Source: CAVPEV01 sp963703555 (lineage in GTDB: Bacteria; Actinomycetota; Actinomycetes; Actinomycetales; Cellulomonadaceae). Taken from it: a DNA stretch of 58,570 nt. The notes beneath the pieces are model-generated. The model was not told where the DNA came from, ran no database searches, and saw nothing but the letters and a program-made list of their open reading frames with translations. The position numbers were made by a program, and so were the translations under genes. The stretch spans positions 1 to 58,570 of the forward strand of contig CAVPEV010000016.1 of assembly GCA_963703555.1 (NCBI GenBank), written 5' to 3'. Positions 8,320 through 17,671 of this stretch are shown here, piece after piece (the first letter of the stretch is position 1; each line of letters starts with the position of its first letter).

Positions 8320-9924
8320 GTGAGCGTGCGGCGGATCATGGGCGTGGAGACCGAGTACGGCGTCCTCGAGCCCGGCCGGCCGGGCGCCAACCCCATCCTG
8401 CTGTCCAGCCACGTCGTGGGGGTGCACGCCGCAGCGCGGGGCCGGCGGGCAGGGGCCCGTTGGGACTACGACACCGAGGACCCGTTCATGGACGCCCGCG
8501 GCTTCCGGCTGCAGCGGGCGGCCGCCCACCCGTCGCTGCTCACGGACGACCCGTCGCACCCGGCGCCGTCCGGCGACGACGGCGCACCTGAGCACCTGGC
8601 CCGCCCCGCCGTCGACGAGTACGAGGACCCCGGCGCGGTCAACGTCATCCTGACCAACGGCGCGCGGCTGTACGTGGACCACGCCCACCCGGAGTACTCC
8701 TCGCCGGAGGTGACCTCGCCGTTGGACGCCGTGCTGTGGGACCGCGCCGGGGAGCTGGTCATGCTCGCCTCGGTCCGCGCGCTGGCCGCCACCCCCGGCC
8801 TTCCCGACGTCGTCGTCTACAAGAACAACGTGGACGGCAAGGGTGCCAGCTACGGCACCCACGAGAACTACCTGGTGGACCGCCAGGTGCCGTTCGACGA
8901 GCTCGCGCGCCGGCTCATGCCGTTCCTGGCCACCCGGCCGGTGCTGGTCGGTGCCGGGCGGGTGGGGCTCGGGCCGCACGGCGAGCGGCCCGGCTTCCAG
9001 CTGTCGGCGCGGGCCGACTACGTGGAGGCCGAGATCGGCCTGGAGACGACGCTGCGACGCCCCATCGTCAACACCCGTGACGAGCCGCACGCCGACCCGA
9101 GGCGGTTCCGCAGGCTGCACGTCATCGTCGGCGACGCGAACCTGCTCGAGGTCTCCACCTACCTCAAGGTGGGCACCCTGGCTGCGGTGCTGTGGCTGCT
9201 CGAGCAGGCGCAGGTGTCGGCGACCGCGGCGCGGGCCGCCGCCCGGCTGGACCGGCTGGTCCTGCGTGCCCCGGTCGCGGCTGTGCACCAGGTCAGTCAC
9301 GACGTCGGCCTGACCGCACGCCTGGAGCTGGCCGACGGGCGGCGGATGACCGCGCTGGAGGTGCAGGCGGCCTACCTCGACGCCGTCCGGGAGGGGCTGG
9401 CGGCCACCGCGCCGGACGCCCAGACGCTCGACGTGCTCGGCCGGTGGGAGTCGTTGATCGGCCGGCTCGCCACCGATCCCGCCTCCTGCGCCCGGGAGGT
9501 GGAGTGGCTGGCCAAGCTCCGGGTGCTGGACGGGATGCGACGGCGGGACCGGATCGGCTGGGAGCACCCCCGGTTGGCGGCTGTCGACCTGCAGTGGTCG
9601 GACATCCGGCCCGAACGCGGCATCTACCACCGGGTGGCGGCGGCCGGCGCGGTGGACCGGCTGGTGGACCCGGACGCGGTCGCGACCGCCGTCCGGCGGC
9701 CCCCGGAGGACACCCGGGCGTACTTCCGCGGCGAGGTCGTCGCCCGGTACCCCGGCGAGGTCAGGGCGGCGAGCTGGGACTCGGTGGTCTTCGACCTGCC
9801 GGGCTCGCCGACGCTGGCGCGGGTCGCGCTGCGGGACCCGCACCTGGGGACGCGCGCGTCCGTCGGCGCCCTGCTGGCCGACGACCCGGACGCGGCGACC
9901 CTGCTCACCCGCCTGGCCCGTTGA
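8320..9924 (+). CDS. dop: Pup deamidase/depupylase Dop
   Basis: Dop converts the C-terminal glutamine of Pup to glutamate before ligation and later removes Pup from tagged proteins. It is a homologue of PafA in the carboxylate-amine ligase fold and needs a bound nucleotide. The start MGVETEYGV holds the metal-binding glutamate region. YVDHAHPEYSSPEV, VVVYKNNVDGKGASYGTHENYL and RPIVNTRDEPHADP are conserved family blocks. The extra stretch between about residues 40 and 85 matches the Dop-specific loop missing in PafA. The length of 534 residues is normal. GTG 8320 has a -10 box 7 bases upstream. Confidence 0.95.
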   Translation: MSVRRIMGVETEYGVLEPGRPGANPILLSSHVVGVHAAARGRRAGARWDYDTEDPFMDARGFRLQRAAAHPSLLTDDPSHPAPSGDDGAPEHLARPAVDEYEDPGAVNVILTNGARLYVDHAHPEYSSPEVTSPLDAVLWDRAGELVMLASVRALAATPGLPDVVVYKNNVDGKGASYGTHENYLVDRQVPFDELARRLMPFLATRPVLVGAGRVGLGPHGERPGFQLSARADYVEAEIGLETTLRRPIVNTRDEPHADPRRFRRLHVIVGDANLLEVSTYLKVGTLAAVLWLLEQAQVSATAARAAARLDRLVLRAPVAAVHQVSHDVGLTARLELADGRRMTALEVQAAYLDAVREGLAATAPDAQTLDVLGRWESLIGRLATDPASCAREVEWLAKLRVLDGMRRRDRIGWEHPRLAAVDLQWSDIRPERGIYHRVAAAGAVDRLVDPDAVATAVRRPPEDTRAYFRGEVVARYPGEVRAASWDSVVFDLPGSPTLARVALRDPHLGTRASVGALLADDPDAATLLTRLAR

Positions 9925-9936
9925 TGCTCACCCGGT

Positions 9937-9956
9937 CGGCCGGCTGATGCCGGCCG
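9937..9956. terminator. Hairpin between dop and pup
   Basis: CGGCCGGC and GCCGGCCG form an 8-bp perfect stem with loop TGAT, 12 bases after the dop stop. There is no U-tract. With the separate pup promoter downstream it would insulate pup-prcB-prcA from dop. Confidence 0.45.
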
Positions 9957-9982
9957 GGCACGGGCCGGCGGTGGGCAGGGCC

Positions 9983-9988
9983 TAGGCT
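9983..9988 (+). promoter_or_regulatory. -10 element (TAGGCT) of pup
   Basis: TAGGCT lies 36 bases before the pup ATG. Transcription would start near 9995 and leave a short leader with the ribosome site GGGAGG at 10015-10020. Unlike dop, pup is therefore predicted to have a leader and a Shine-Dalgarno site, consistent with high expression. Confidence 0.5.
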
Positions 9989-10024
9989 GGCCGGGTCAGG
10001 TGGCGCGTCAGCACGGGAGGTCCG

Positions 10025-10216
10025 ATGGCCGGTCAGGAACGCATCCGCCCCGAGCACGGCGACTCCGAGCCGCCCGACCTGCCGGACCTGCCCGTCGCGG
10101 CGGGGGCGAGCGCCCAGGACTCCCAGGTCGACGACCTGCTCGACGACATCGATGAGGTCCTGGAGTCCAATGCCGAGCAGTTCGTCCGCGGGTTCGTGCA
10201 GAAGGGCGGGCAGTGA
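10025..10216 (+). CDS. pup: Prokaryotic ubiquitin-like protein Pup
   Basis: Pup is the small disordered tag joined to lysines of proteins destined for the proteasome. The 63-residue product is acidic, has the central helix-forming stretch VDDLLDDIDEVLESNAEQF that binds the ARC coiled coil, and ends in FVQKGGQ. The terminal Gln means Dop must deamidate it before PafA can use it. AGG-rich Shine-Dalgarno sequence lies 4-9 bases upstream of the ATG. The next gene, prcB, begins at the base after the pup stop codon. Confidence 0.96.
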   Translation: MAGQERIRPEHGDSEPPDLPDLPVAAGASAQDSQVDDLLDDIDEVLESNAEQFVRGFVQKGGQ

Positions 10217-11071
10217 GTGCCCGGGGCCGCTGACCTGCCGGACGCCCACGCGGGGCGGCTGCCGGCCGCGTTCACCACTCCGGGCCTGCCGTCCTTCGTG
10301 GACTTCCTGACGCGCGTGCAGCCCGAGCTGCTGCCGGGCCGCCTCGTGCTGCCGGCCGGTGCGCCCGGGGCGGTCGCTCCCAGCGCCACGACGATCGTCG
10401 CGCTGGTCGGCGCCGACGGTGTGGTGATGGCCGGCGACCGCCGGGCGACGATGGGCTCGGTCATCGCCAGCCGCCAGATGGAGAAGGTGTTCCCGGCGGA
10501 CGAGTACTCCGCGGTCGGCATCGCCGGCAGCGCCGGGATCGCCCTGGAGCTGGTCCGGCTGTTCCAGCTGGAGCTCGAGCACTACGAGAAGATCGAGGGC
10601 AGCCTGCTGTCGCTCGACGGGAAGGCGAACCGGCTGGCCACGATGCTGCGCGGCAACCTCTCCCTGGCGCTGCAGGGCCTGGCCGTGGTCCCGGTGTTCG
10701 CCGGCTACGACCTCGCGCAGGCCACCGGACGGATCTTCTCCTACGACGTGACCGGCGGGCGCTACGAGGAGCACGAGTTCCACGCCGTCGGCTCCGGGTC
10801 GGTGTTCGCCCGCGGCTCGCTGAAGAAGCGTGGCGGCCCGGGCTGACGAGCCGACGGGGCGGTGCGCGTGGCCGTCGAGGCGCTGGTCGACGCGGCCGAC
10901 GACGACTCGGCGACCGGCGGTCCGGACGAGGCCCGCGGCATCTGGCCGGTGGTCGCCACGGTCACCGCGGACGGCTACCGCGGGTGCCCGGACGAGCGGC
11001 TGGGGTCCGCGGTGGGCCAGGTCCTCGCCGACCGGAAGGCCGGCCGCACGCCGGGGGTGATCGCGCGATGA
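10217..11071 (+). pseudogene. prcB: Proteasome beta subunit PrcB, frame disrupted near 10.83-10.85 kb
   Basis: PrcB is the catalytic beta subunit of the 20S proteasome. Residues 1-57 form a propeptide and the nucleophile is the first Thr of SATTIVAL (Thr58), followed by VVMAGDRRATMGS. The 5' frame ends at a TGA at 10844, but the same frame resumes at about 10853 with AVRVAVEALVDAADDDSATGG, conserved PrcB sequence, through the stop at 11069-11071. Between them the sequence reads as WRPGL and part of a helix in other frames, best explained by three single-base losses at about 10829-10852. The gene starts with GTG directly after pup. Residues elsewhere are conserved, so sequencing error is more likely than gene decay. 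Confidence 0.85.
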
Positions 11072-11783
11072 CGCATGCCGTTCTACGTCTCGCCCGAGCA
11101 GCTCATGAAGGACCGGGCGGACTACGCCCGCAAGGGGATCGCCCGCGGCCGCCCGGTCGTCGTGCTCGCCGTACGACGACGGCATCGCGTTCGCCACGGA
11201 GAACCCGTCCCGGGCGCTGCACAAGGTCTCGGAGATCTACGACCGCATCGCGTTCGCCGCGGTCGGCAAGTACAACGAGTTCGAGAACCTGCGCGTCGCC
11301 GGCGTGCGCTACGCCGACCTGCGCGGCTACTCCTACGACCGCACCGACGTCACCGCGCGGGGTCTGGCCAACGCGTACGCCCAGACCCTGGGCACCGTCT
11401 TCACCACGGAGTCCAAGCCGCTGGAGGTCGAGCTCGTGGTCGTCGAGGTGGGTGCCGAGCCCGCCGGCGACCAGATCTACCGGCTGTCCTACGACGGTTC
11501 GGTGGCCGACGAGCACGGGTGGGTGGTGATGGGCGGGCAGGCCGAGCAGATCGCCGGGCGCGCCTGGCGGACGGCTGGCGGCCGGCATGCCGCTCGCGGA
11601 GGCGCTCGCGCTGGCGGCCACGGTGCTCGGCACCCCAGCGACGACGGCCAGGACCGTCGGATCCCGGCGGCGCCGCTGGAGGTCGCCGTGCTGGACCGGA
11701 CCCGCCCGCGCCGGGCCTTCCGCCGGGTGACCGGTGCGGCGCTGGCCGAGCTGCTGGGCGCCGAGGGCGCCCCCGAGGACTGA
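11068..11783 (+). pseudogene. prcA: Proteasome alpha subunit PrcA, frame disrupted by several indels
   Basis: PrcA forms the gating alpha ring of the 20S core. MPFYVSPEQLMKDRADYARKG and GRPVVVLA are read in one frame, then YDDGIAFATENPSRALHKV and most of the rest in another. An extra G at about 11171 explains the switch. Three further single-base losses near 11563, 11580 and 11635 are inferred around MPLAEALALAATVLG, after which the frame returns to DDGQDRRIPAAPLEVAVLD and the stop at 11783. An ATG at 11068 overlaps the prcB stop by 4 bp, while ATG 11075 begins the conserved MPFYVSPEQ; another extra base between them would unite the two. All family blocks are present in order. Confidence 0.82.
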
Positions 11784-11802
11784 CCTGCCGGGAGGACGTG
11801 GC

Positions 11803-13175
11803 ATGGAGCGGCGGATCTTCGGCCTCGAGACCGAGTACGGCGTCACCTGCGCGGCCGACGGACGGCCGCGGCCTGTCCGCCGACGAGGTCGCCCGCTACC
11901 TGTTCCGCAAGGTGGTGGCGTGGGGCCGCTCGTCGAACGTCTTCCTGCGCAACGGCTCGCGGCTCTACCTCGACGTCGGCTCGCACCCGGAGTACGCGAC
12001 GGCGGAGTGCGACGACTGTGCGCCAGCTGGTCACCCACGACCGCGCGGGCGAGCGGATCCTCGAGGGCCTGGTCGCCGACGCCCAGCAGCGGTCTGGAGG
12101 ACGAGGGCGTGCCCGGCAGATCCACCTGTTCAAGAACAACACCGACTCGGCCGGCAACTCCTACGGCTGCCACGAGAACTACCTGGTCCGCCGGCAGGGC
12201 GACTTCGGCCGGCTGGCCGGACGTGCTGATCCCGTTCCTCATCACGCGCCAGGTGATGACCGGGCGCGGGCAAGGTGCTGCCCGACCCCGCGCGGGGCGG
12301 TGTACTGCCTGTCGCAGCGCGCGGACCACATCTGGGAGGCGGTCTCCAGCGCGACGACGAGGTCGCGGCCGATCATCAACACCCGCGACGAGCCGCACGC
12401 CGACGCCGAGCAGTACCGACGGCTGCACGTCATCGTCGGCGACTCCTCGATGGCCGAGCCGACGACGATGCTCAAGGTCGCCTCGACGGACCTGCTGCTG
12501 CGCCTCGTCGAGGCCGGCGTGCCGGTGCGCGACCTCACCCTGGAGAACCCGATCCGGGCGATCCGCGAGATCAGCCACGACATGACCGGGACGCAGCTCG
12601 ATGACGCTGGCGAACGGCCGGACCGCGACCGCGGTGCGAGGTCCAGGAGGAGTACCTGGAGCGGGTCCGCGTCCTTCGTCGGGGCCGAGCTGGACCCACT
12701 CCGAGCAGACAGCCTACGTCCTGGACCTGTGGGAGCGCGGCGCTGCGGGCGCTGCGCACCGGGGACCTGTCGCTCGTCGACCGGGAGCTCGACTGGGCGA
12801 TCAAGTACCGGCTGATCGAGCGCTACCGCGCCAAGCACGGCCTCGACCTGTCGGACGCGCGGGTGCCAGCGGCTCGACCTGGCCTACCACGACATCTCGC
12901 GGACCGAGGGCCTGTACAACCTGATGGCGGCACGCGGTCTGGTCGAGCGGGTGACGACCGACCTCGACGTGTTCGAGGCGACCACCGTGCCGCCGCAGAC
13001 CACCCGCGCGCGGCTGCGTGGGGAGTTCGTGCGCGCGGCGCAGGAGGCGCGCCGCGACTACACCGTCGACTGGGTGCACCTCAAGCTCAACGACCAGGCG
13101 CAGCGCACCGTGCTGTGCAAGGACCCGTTCCGCAGCGTCGACGAGCGGGTGGATCGGCTCATCGCATCGCTGTGA
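11803..13175 (+). pseudogene. pafA: Pup-protein ligase PafA, frame disrupted by about 13 indels
   Basis: PafA joins the gamma-carboxylate of Pup's terminal glutamate to substrate lysines with ATP. Every conserved block is present and in order but spread over three frames: MERRIFGLETEYGV, VARYLFRKVVAWGRSSNVFL, LYLDVGSHPEYATAECDD, IHLFKNNTDSAGNSYGCHEN, RPIINTRDEPHADAEQYRR, NPIRAIREISHDMTG, and DWVHLKLNDQAQRTVLCKDP near the end. Frame joining needs single extra bases near 11866, 12017, 12093, 12219, 12263, 12284, 12600, 12636, 12673, 12696, 12739 and 12865 and one missing base near 12116. This sums to the observed final frame. Substitutions look normal for a functional PafA, so the indels are probably technical. 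AGG-rich sequence (GGGAGGAC) precedes the ATG. Confidence 0.85.
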
Positions 13176-13225
13176 CCGGTCCCCGTACAGTGACCTCTCG
13201 GCCGAGGTGCGACAGGAGGGGCGAC

Positions 13226-14104
13226 GTGCGACGAGCGCTGCTGGGCTGCGTCGTCGCCGTCCTGGCGCTCGCCGGGTGCGGGTCCGCCGAGCCGGGGCCT
13301 GCCCAGGTGGTCGTCTCGGGGGAGCCCGGCGTCCCGCCGACCGTCACGTACGTCACGCCGCTGCAGGTCACGTCCACCAGCTCGCAGGTCGTCTGGCCGG
13401 GGACCGGTCCCGAGCTGGTCGAGGGCGGCCCGCTGCTCATCGACTTCTGGCTCGAGGACGCCACCGACGCGACCGTGGTCAAGGAGAGCTACTCGACGAG
13501 CCCGACGTCGCGTACGTTGTCCGTCGACGACCTGGGCGAGGACCTGTTCCGCACGCTGCGCGGGCAGCGCGTCGGGGCGCGGCTGCTGCAGGTGAGCCCG
13601 GCGCCCGGGTCGGGAGCGGCCGACTACCCGACGGTGACCGTGGTGGACGTGCTGCCCACCCGAGCCGCCGGCGAGGCGGTCGAGCCCCGGGACGGGCTGC
13701 CCGCGGTCCGGCTGGCCGGCGACGGCACCCCGTCGATCACACCGACGGGCACGGCGCCGCCCGGCGAGCTGCTCACGCAGCCGCTGCTGCGCGGTGCCGG
13801 GGACCAGGTCGCCGCCGGCGACGTCGTGACGGTGCAGTACACCGGGTTCGCCTGGGACACCGGGGCACCGTTCGACTCCACGTGGGGCACCGGCGTGCCG
13901 GTGACCTTCCCGTTGGACGCCGTGCCGGCGTGGTCCGAGGGCCTCGTCGAGCAGACGGTCGGCAGCCAGGTCATGCTGGTCGTCCCGCCCAACTATGCGC
14001 TGGGGGCCACGCAGAGCGCGGAGCTGGCCGGCCAGACGGTCGTGTTCGTCATCGACGTCCTGGCCGGCCGGCCCGAGGCGGCCGGCACGGGGACGGAGGG
14101 TTGA
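13226..14104 (+). CDS. FKBP-type peptidyl-prolyl isomerase lipoprotein
   Basis: This 292-residue exported lipoprotein is expected to sit on the outer face of the membrane and to help fold exported proteins. Its N terminus is a lipoprotein signal ending in LALAGC with the lipidated cysteine at residue 18. The C-terminal half (about residues 185-285) is an FKBP domain with GDVVTVQYTGFAWDTG, FDSTWGTGVPVTF and GSQVMLVVPPNYALG. The middle part (LLIDFWLEDATDATVV, SVDDLGEDLFRTLRGQ) looks like a second, degenerate FKBP domain. AGGAGG lies 8 bases upstream of the GTG start. A similar gene often follows pafA in actinobacteria. Confidence 0.88.
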   Translation: MRRALLGCVVAVLALAGCGSAEPGPAQVVVSGEPGVPPTVTYVTPLQVTSTSSQVVWPGTGPELVEGGPLLIDFWLEDATDATVVKESYSTSPTSRTLSVDDLGEDLFRTLRGQRVGARLLQVSPAPGSGAADYPTVTVVDVLPTRAAGEAVEPRDGLPAVRLAGDGTPSITPTGTAPPGELLTQPLLRGAGDQVAAGDVVTVQYTGFAWDTGAPFDSTWGTGVPVTFPLDAVPAWSEGLVEQTVGSQVMLVVPPNYALGATQSAELAGQTVVFVIDVLAGRPEAAGTGTEG

Positions 14105-14106
14105 CC

Positions 14107-14877
14107 GTGGGACTGGCGCTACGGGTCATCCCGTGCCTGGACGTCGACGAGGGCCGGGTTGTCAAGGGAGTGCACTTCGCGGGGCTGCGGGACGCCGGCG
14201 ATCCCGTCGAGCTGGCCCGCCGGTACGACGCGGAGGGTGCCGACGAGCTCACCTTCCTCGATGTGTCCGCCTCCGCCGCGGGCCGTCGCACGACCCTGGA
14301 CGTGGTGCGGCGGACCGCCGATGAGGTGTTCGTACCGCTCACGGTCGGCGGCGGCGTCCGGTCGGTGGCGGACGTGGACCGGCTGCTGCGCGCCGGGGCG
14401 GACAAGGTGGCGGTCAACACGGCCGCCATCGGTCGGCCGGATCTCATCGCCGAGATCGCCGACCGGTTCGGCAACCAGGTGCTCGTGCTGAGCGTGGACG
14501 CGCGCCGGGTGACCGGACCCACCTCCACCGGCTCCGGCTACGAGGTCACCACCCACGGGGGCCGGACCGGCACCGGTATCGACGCCGTCGGCTGGGCCGT
14601 GCGGGCTGCCGGGCTGGGTGCCGGGGAGATCCTGCTCAACTCGATGGACACGGACGGGACGACGGACGGGTTCGACCTGCAGATGATCGCCGCGGTGCGC
14701 CGGGAGGTCACCGTGCCGATCGTCGCGAGCGGCGGCGCCGGGACGGTGCAGCACTTCGTGGCGGCGGCGCGGGCAGGGGCCGACGCCGTGCTGGCCGCCA
14801 GCGTGTTCCACTTCGGCGTGCTGTCTGTGGCGCAGGTGAAGACTGCGCTGCGGGACGCCGGGATCGAGGTGCGCTGA
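14107..14877 (+). CDS. hisF: Imidazole glycerol phosphate synthase cyclase subunit HisF
   Basis: HisF with HisH makes imidazole glycerol phosphate and AICAR from PRFAR in histidine synthesis. The 256-residue TIM barrel starts with LRVIPCLDVDEGRVVKGVHF, which holds the catalytic Asp11, and has ELTFLDVSAS, PLTVGGGVRSVADVDRLL and the second catalytic aspartate in LLNSMDTDGTTDGFDL. Phosphate-binding glycines are in IVASGGAGT. GTG 14107 is preferred since it places the conserved start correctly; TTG 14101 would overlap the preceding stop. hisI follows closely, but hisH, hisA and other his genes are not nearby. Confidence 0.95.
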   Translation: MGLALRVIPCLDVDEGRVVKGVHFAGLRDAGDPVELARRYDAEGADELTFLDVSASAAGRRTTLDVVRRTADEVFVPLTVGGGVRSVADVDRLLRAGADKVAVNTAAIGRPDLIAEIADRFGNQVLVLSVDARRVTGPTSTGSGYEVTTHGGRTGTGIDAVGWAVRAAGLGAGEILLNSMDTDGTTDGFDLQMIAAVRREVTVPIVASGGAGTVQHFVAAARAGADAVLAASVFHFGVLSVAQVKTALRDAGIEVR

Positions 14878-14921
14878 CCGTTCCTGCGGGTCGTCGGCGT
14901 GGCGGGTGGGAAGATCGGACG

Positions 14922-15344
14922 GTGTCCGCACCGATCCCGTCGCCCACGCCCGCCGGTGCCGCCGCGCTCGATCCCGCGATCGCCGCCCGGCTGCGTCGTG
15001 ACCCGGCCGGCCTGGTGGCCGCCGTCGTCCAGCAGTTCGACACCCGTGAGGTCCTCATGCTCGGCTGGATGGACGACGAGGCGCTGCGGCGCACGCTGAC
15101 GAGCGGCCGGGTGACGTTCTGGAGCCGGTCGCGCCAGGAGTACTGGCGCAAGGGGGACACGTCCGGCCATGTCCAGCTCGTGCACTCGGTGAGCCTGGAC
15201 TGCGACGGCGATGCCCTGCTCGTCGAGGTGGACCAGGTGGGCGTCGCATGCCACACCGGCGCCCGCAGCTGCTTCGACGCCGGCGGCCCGCTGCCCGTGG
15301 TGGTCGGCACCCCCGGCACGGGGCACGGACAGGACGCCCGGTGA
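14922..15344 (+). CDS. hisI: Phosphoribosyl-AMP cyclohydrolase HisI
   Basis: HisI opens the adenine ring of phosphoribosyl-AMP, the third step of histidine synthesis. The 140-residue protein has the family motifs MLGWMDDEALRRTL, TFWSRSRQEYWRKGDTSGH and the zinc/magnesium ligands in SLDCDGDALLVEVDQVGVAC and CHTGARSCF. HisE is not fused. Its stop overlaps the trpE GTG start by 4 bp, so histidine and tryptophan genes are translationally coupled here. Confidence 0.94.
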   Translation: MSAPIPSPTPAGAAALDPAIAARLRRDPAGLVAAVVQQFDTREVLMLGWMDDEALRRTLTSGRVTFWSRSRQEYWRKGDTSGHVQLVHSVSLDCDGDALLVEVDQVGVACHTGARSCFDAGGPLPVVVGTPGTGHGQDAR

Positions 15345-16963
15345 GCGCGACGGCCTCGGCGGCCGGGCCGGCCCCGGCCCCGCCGGCCGGCCGAGCCGCC
15401 GACGGGCCGGCACCCTCGCCGGGGGACCTCGCCTGGGGTCGCACCTGGCCACCGGTGGAGGAGTTCCGTCAGCTCGCCGCCGCACGGCGGGTGGTGCCCG
15501 TGGTGCGACGGCTGCTCGCCGACGACATGACGCCGGTCGGGCTGTACCGCACCCTGGCGCAGGGCCGCCCCGGCACGTTCATCCTCGAGTCGGCCGAGAC
15601 CGACGGCACCTGGTCGCGGTGGTCGTTCGTCGGGGTGCGGTCCCACGCCGTGCTCACGGCACAGGACGGCAGGGCGCGGTGGTCGGGGCAGGTCCCGGCG
15701 GGGGTCCCGCGGGACGGGGACGTCATCGAGGTCCTGGCCCGCACGCTGGAGGTGCTCGGCGCCCCCCCGGTGCCCGGGCTGCCGCCGTTCACCGGGGGCC
15801 TGGTCGGGGCGCTCGGCTGGGACGTCGTGCGCGCCTGGGAGCCCACGCTGCCCCGGTCGGCTCCCGACGACCTCGGCCTGCCGGAGGTCGCGCTGTGCCT
15901 GGCCGGCGACCTGGCCGTGGTGGACCACACGGACGGCTCGGTCTGGCTGGTCGCCACCGCGATCAACGGCGACGGGACGCCCGAGCGGGTCGACGCCGCG
16001 TGGGCCGACGCCGCGTGGGCCGACGCCGTGCGCCGCCTGGACGCGCTGCAGGCACAGCTGGCTCATCCGGCCCCGCCGGCGCTGGCCCGGCTCGTGGACG
16101 GGCCCGAGCCTGCCGTGCGGCGGCGGTGGACCGCCGAGCAGTTCGAGCAGGCCGTGCGCACCGGGCAGCAGGCCGTGCGCGACGGCGAGGTGTTCCAGGT
16201 GGTCGTGTCCCAACGGTGGGAGCTGGACTGCCCGGCCCCGCCGATCGACGTGTACCGCGTGCTACGCACGCTGAACCCGAGTCCCTACATGTACCTCGTG
16301 GCGCTGCAGGACGGGGCCGGCCGCGACTTCGCCGTCGTCGGGTCGAGCCCCGAGACCCTGGTCGCCGTGCGGGACGGCCAGGTCACCACGTTCCCCATCG
16401 CGGGGTCGCGCCCGCGCGGTGCCACGCCGGAGGAGGACCGTGCCCTCGCCGACGAGCTGCTCGCCGACCCGAAGGAGCGTGCCGAGCACATCATGCTGGT
16501 CGACCTGGCGCGCAACGACCTGGCCAAGGTGTGCGACCCGGCCACCGTCGAGGTCAGCGAGCTCATGGCGGTCAAGCGGTTCAGCCACGTGATGCACCTG
16601 TGCTCAACGGTCACCGGCCGGCTGCGGCCTGGTGCGACGGCGCTGGCGACGCTCATGGCGGCGTTCCCCGCCGGCACCCTGTCCGGGGCGCCGAAACCTC
16701 GGGCGATCGCCCTCATCGACGAGCTGGAACCCACCCGGCGTGGCCTGTACGGCGGCACCGTCGGCTACCTCGACCTGGCCGGCACCATGGACATGGCCAT
16801 CGCCATCCGCACGGTGGTGATCCGGGACGGACGGGCGATCGTGCAGGCGGGCGCGGGGGTCGTCGCCGACTCCGTGCCGGCGCGCGAGGAGGCCGAATCG
16901 CGCGCCAAGGCCACCGCTCCGGTCCGGGCGGTGCAGATCGCCGCGCGGCTGCGTCCGGCGTGA
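15341..16963 (+). CDS. trpE: Anthranilate synthase component I TrpE
   Basis: TrpE converts chorismate to anthranilate with ammonia from TrpG, the first tryptophan-specific step. The 540-residue protein has the tryptophan feedback region FILESAETDGTWSRWSF, the chorismate-binding core GEVFQVVVSQRW, NPSPYMYLV, VVGSSPETLV, TFPIAGSRPRG, HIMLVDLARNDLAKVC and FPAGTLSGAPKPRA. No glutamine amidotransferase domain is fused and no trpG or trpD lies in the window. The GTG start overlaps the hisI stop. A 15-bp in-frame tandem duplication near 15991-16026 encodes AWADAAWADA in a loop region. No leader-peptide attenuator is possible at this junction. Confidence 0.95.
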   Translation: MSATASAAGPAPAPPAGRAADGPAPSPGDLAWGRTWPPVEEFRQLAAARRVVPVVRRLLADDMTPVGLYRTLAQGRPGTFILESAETDGTWSRWSFVGVRSHAVLTAQDGRARWSGQVPAGVPRDGDVIEVLARTLEVLGAPPVPGLPPFTGGLVGALGWDVVRAWEPTLPRSAPDDLGLPEVALCLAGDLAVVDHTDGSVWLVATAINGDGTPERVDAAWADAAWADAVRRLDALQAQLAHPAPPALARLVDGPEPAVRRRWTAEQFEQAVRTGQQAVRDGEVFQVVVSQRWELDCPAPPIDVYRVLRTLNPSPYMYLVALQDGAGRDFAVVGSSPETLVAVRDGQVTTFPIAGSRPRGATPEEDRALADELLADPKERAEHIMLVDLARNDLAKVCDPATVEVSELMAVKRFSHVMHLCSTVTGRLRPGATALATLMAAFPAGTLSGAPKPRAIALIDELEPTRRGLYGGTVGYLDLAGTMDMAIAIRTVVIRDGRAIVQAGAGVVADSVPAREEAESRAKATAPVRAVQIAARLRPA

Positions 16964-17592
16964 TGTCCGACGCGACCACCGCCGGGCCGGGCGACGGCGC
17001 GCCCCGACCCTCCGGTTCTGCGGTCCCGGACCGTCGGGGCGGCGGCCGTGGTCGGGGCCGCGCCGCCGTGCTGATCGCCGCACTGACCGCTGCCACGGCA
17101 CTTGTCGCGGTGCCCGGGTGGGTGCGTGGCACCGGCACCACGCCGGCGGCCGGGGAGCTGACGGTCACGGTGGCCGGCAGCGCGGCCGCGCCCGGCGTGC
17201 CGGCCGCTGCGCTCGTGCTCGGGGCGTGTCTGGGTGCCGTCGCGCTGGTCGGGCGTCGCGGGCGCTGGCTGGTCGTCGCCGGTATGGCGGTGGCCGGCGC
17301 GGTGGTCGTGGTCTCCGGCGTCGCCGTGCTGACGGATCCGGTGGCGGCCGTGGCAGCTGCGGTGGCCCGGCGGACCGGGGTCGGCCCGACCGGGGCGACC
17401 GTGACGGTCTGGCCGGTGCTGGCCGTGCTCGTGGGCCTGGTCGATGCCGTCGCCGGATGGCGCGTGGCGCGGGCCGAGTGGCCTGCGCCGGGTCGACGCC
17501 ACGAGGTGTCGGCCCCGCCGACCGGCACAGCCCCCGATGACGACGAGGCTGCGACGTGGGACGCGCTGAGCCGCGGCGAGGACCCCGGCTGA
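16963..17592 (+). CDS. Trp-operon-associated membrane protein (Trp_oprn_chp family)
   Basis: This 209-residue membrane protein matches in position and form the family found only within actinobacterial tryptophan operons; its function is unknown. A charged N terminus of about 30 residues is followed by hydrophobic segments at about 33-52, 75-90, 95-115 and 143-160, with the family-like GTGTTPAAGELTVTVAGSAAAP loop between the first two. The C-terminal tail is acidic (DDDEAATWDALSRGEDPG). The ATG overlaps the trpE stop, so the two are translationally coupled. A role in tryptophan precursor transport or membrane tethering would be a guess. Confidence 0.8.
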   Translation: MSDATTAGPGDGAPRPSGSAVPDRRGGGRGRGRAAVLIAALTAATALVAVPGWVRGTGTTPAAGELTVTVAGSAAAPGVPAAALVLGACLGAVALVGRRGRWLVVAGMAVAGAVVVVSGVAVLTDPVAAVAAAVARRTGVGPTGATVTVWPVLAVLVGLVDAVAGWRVARAEWPAPGRRHEVSAPPTGTAPDDDEAATWDALSRGEDPG

Positions 17593-17671
17593 GCGCGCTC
17601 CGGTTCGACGGTGTCCGCTAAGGTGACCAGCCGAGCCGGTCGAGCGGGCCGACGAGGTGGGAGAGACGTCC

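Noticed and set aside
6583..9843. Very long minus-strand reading frame (about 1086 codons) opposite arc and dop
   Set aside because: The product is low-complexity and rich in Arg, Gly, Pro, His and Val. The plus strand encodes two well-conserved proteins. Such antisense frames are common at this GC content.
11860..12870. Programmed ribosomal frameshifting in pafA
   Set aside because: Programmed frameshifting would involve one or two slippery sites, not about 13 scattered single-base changes. No slippery motif with a downstream structure recurs.
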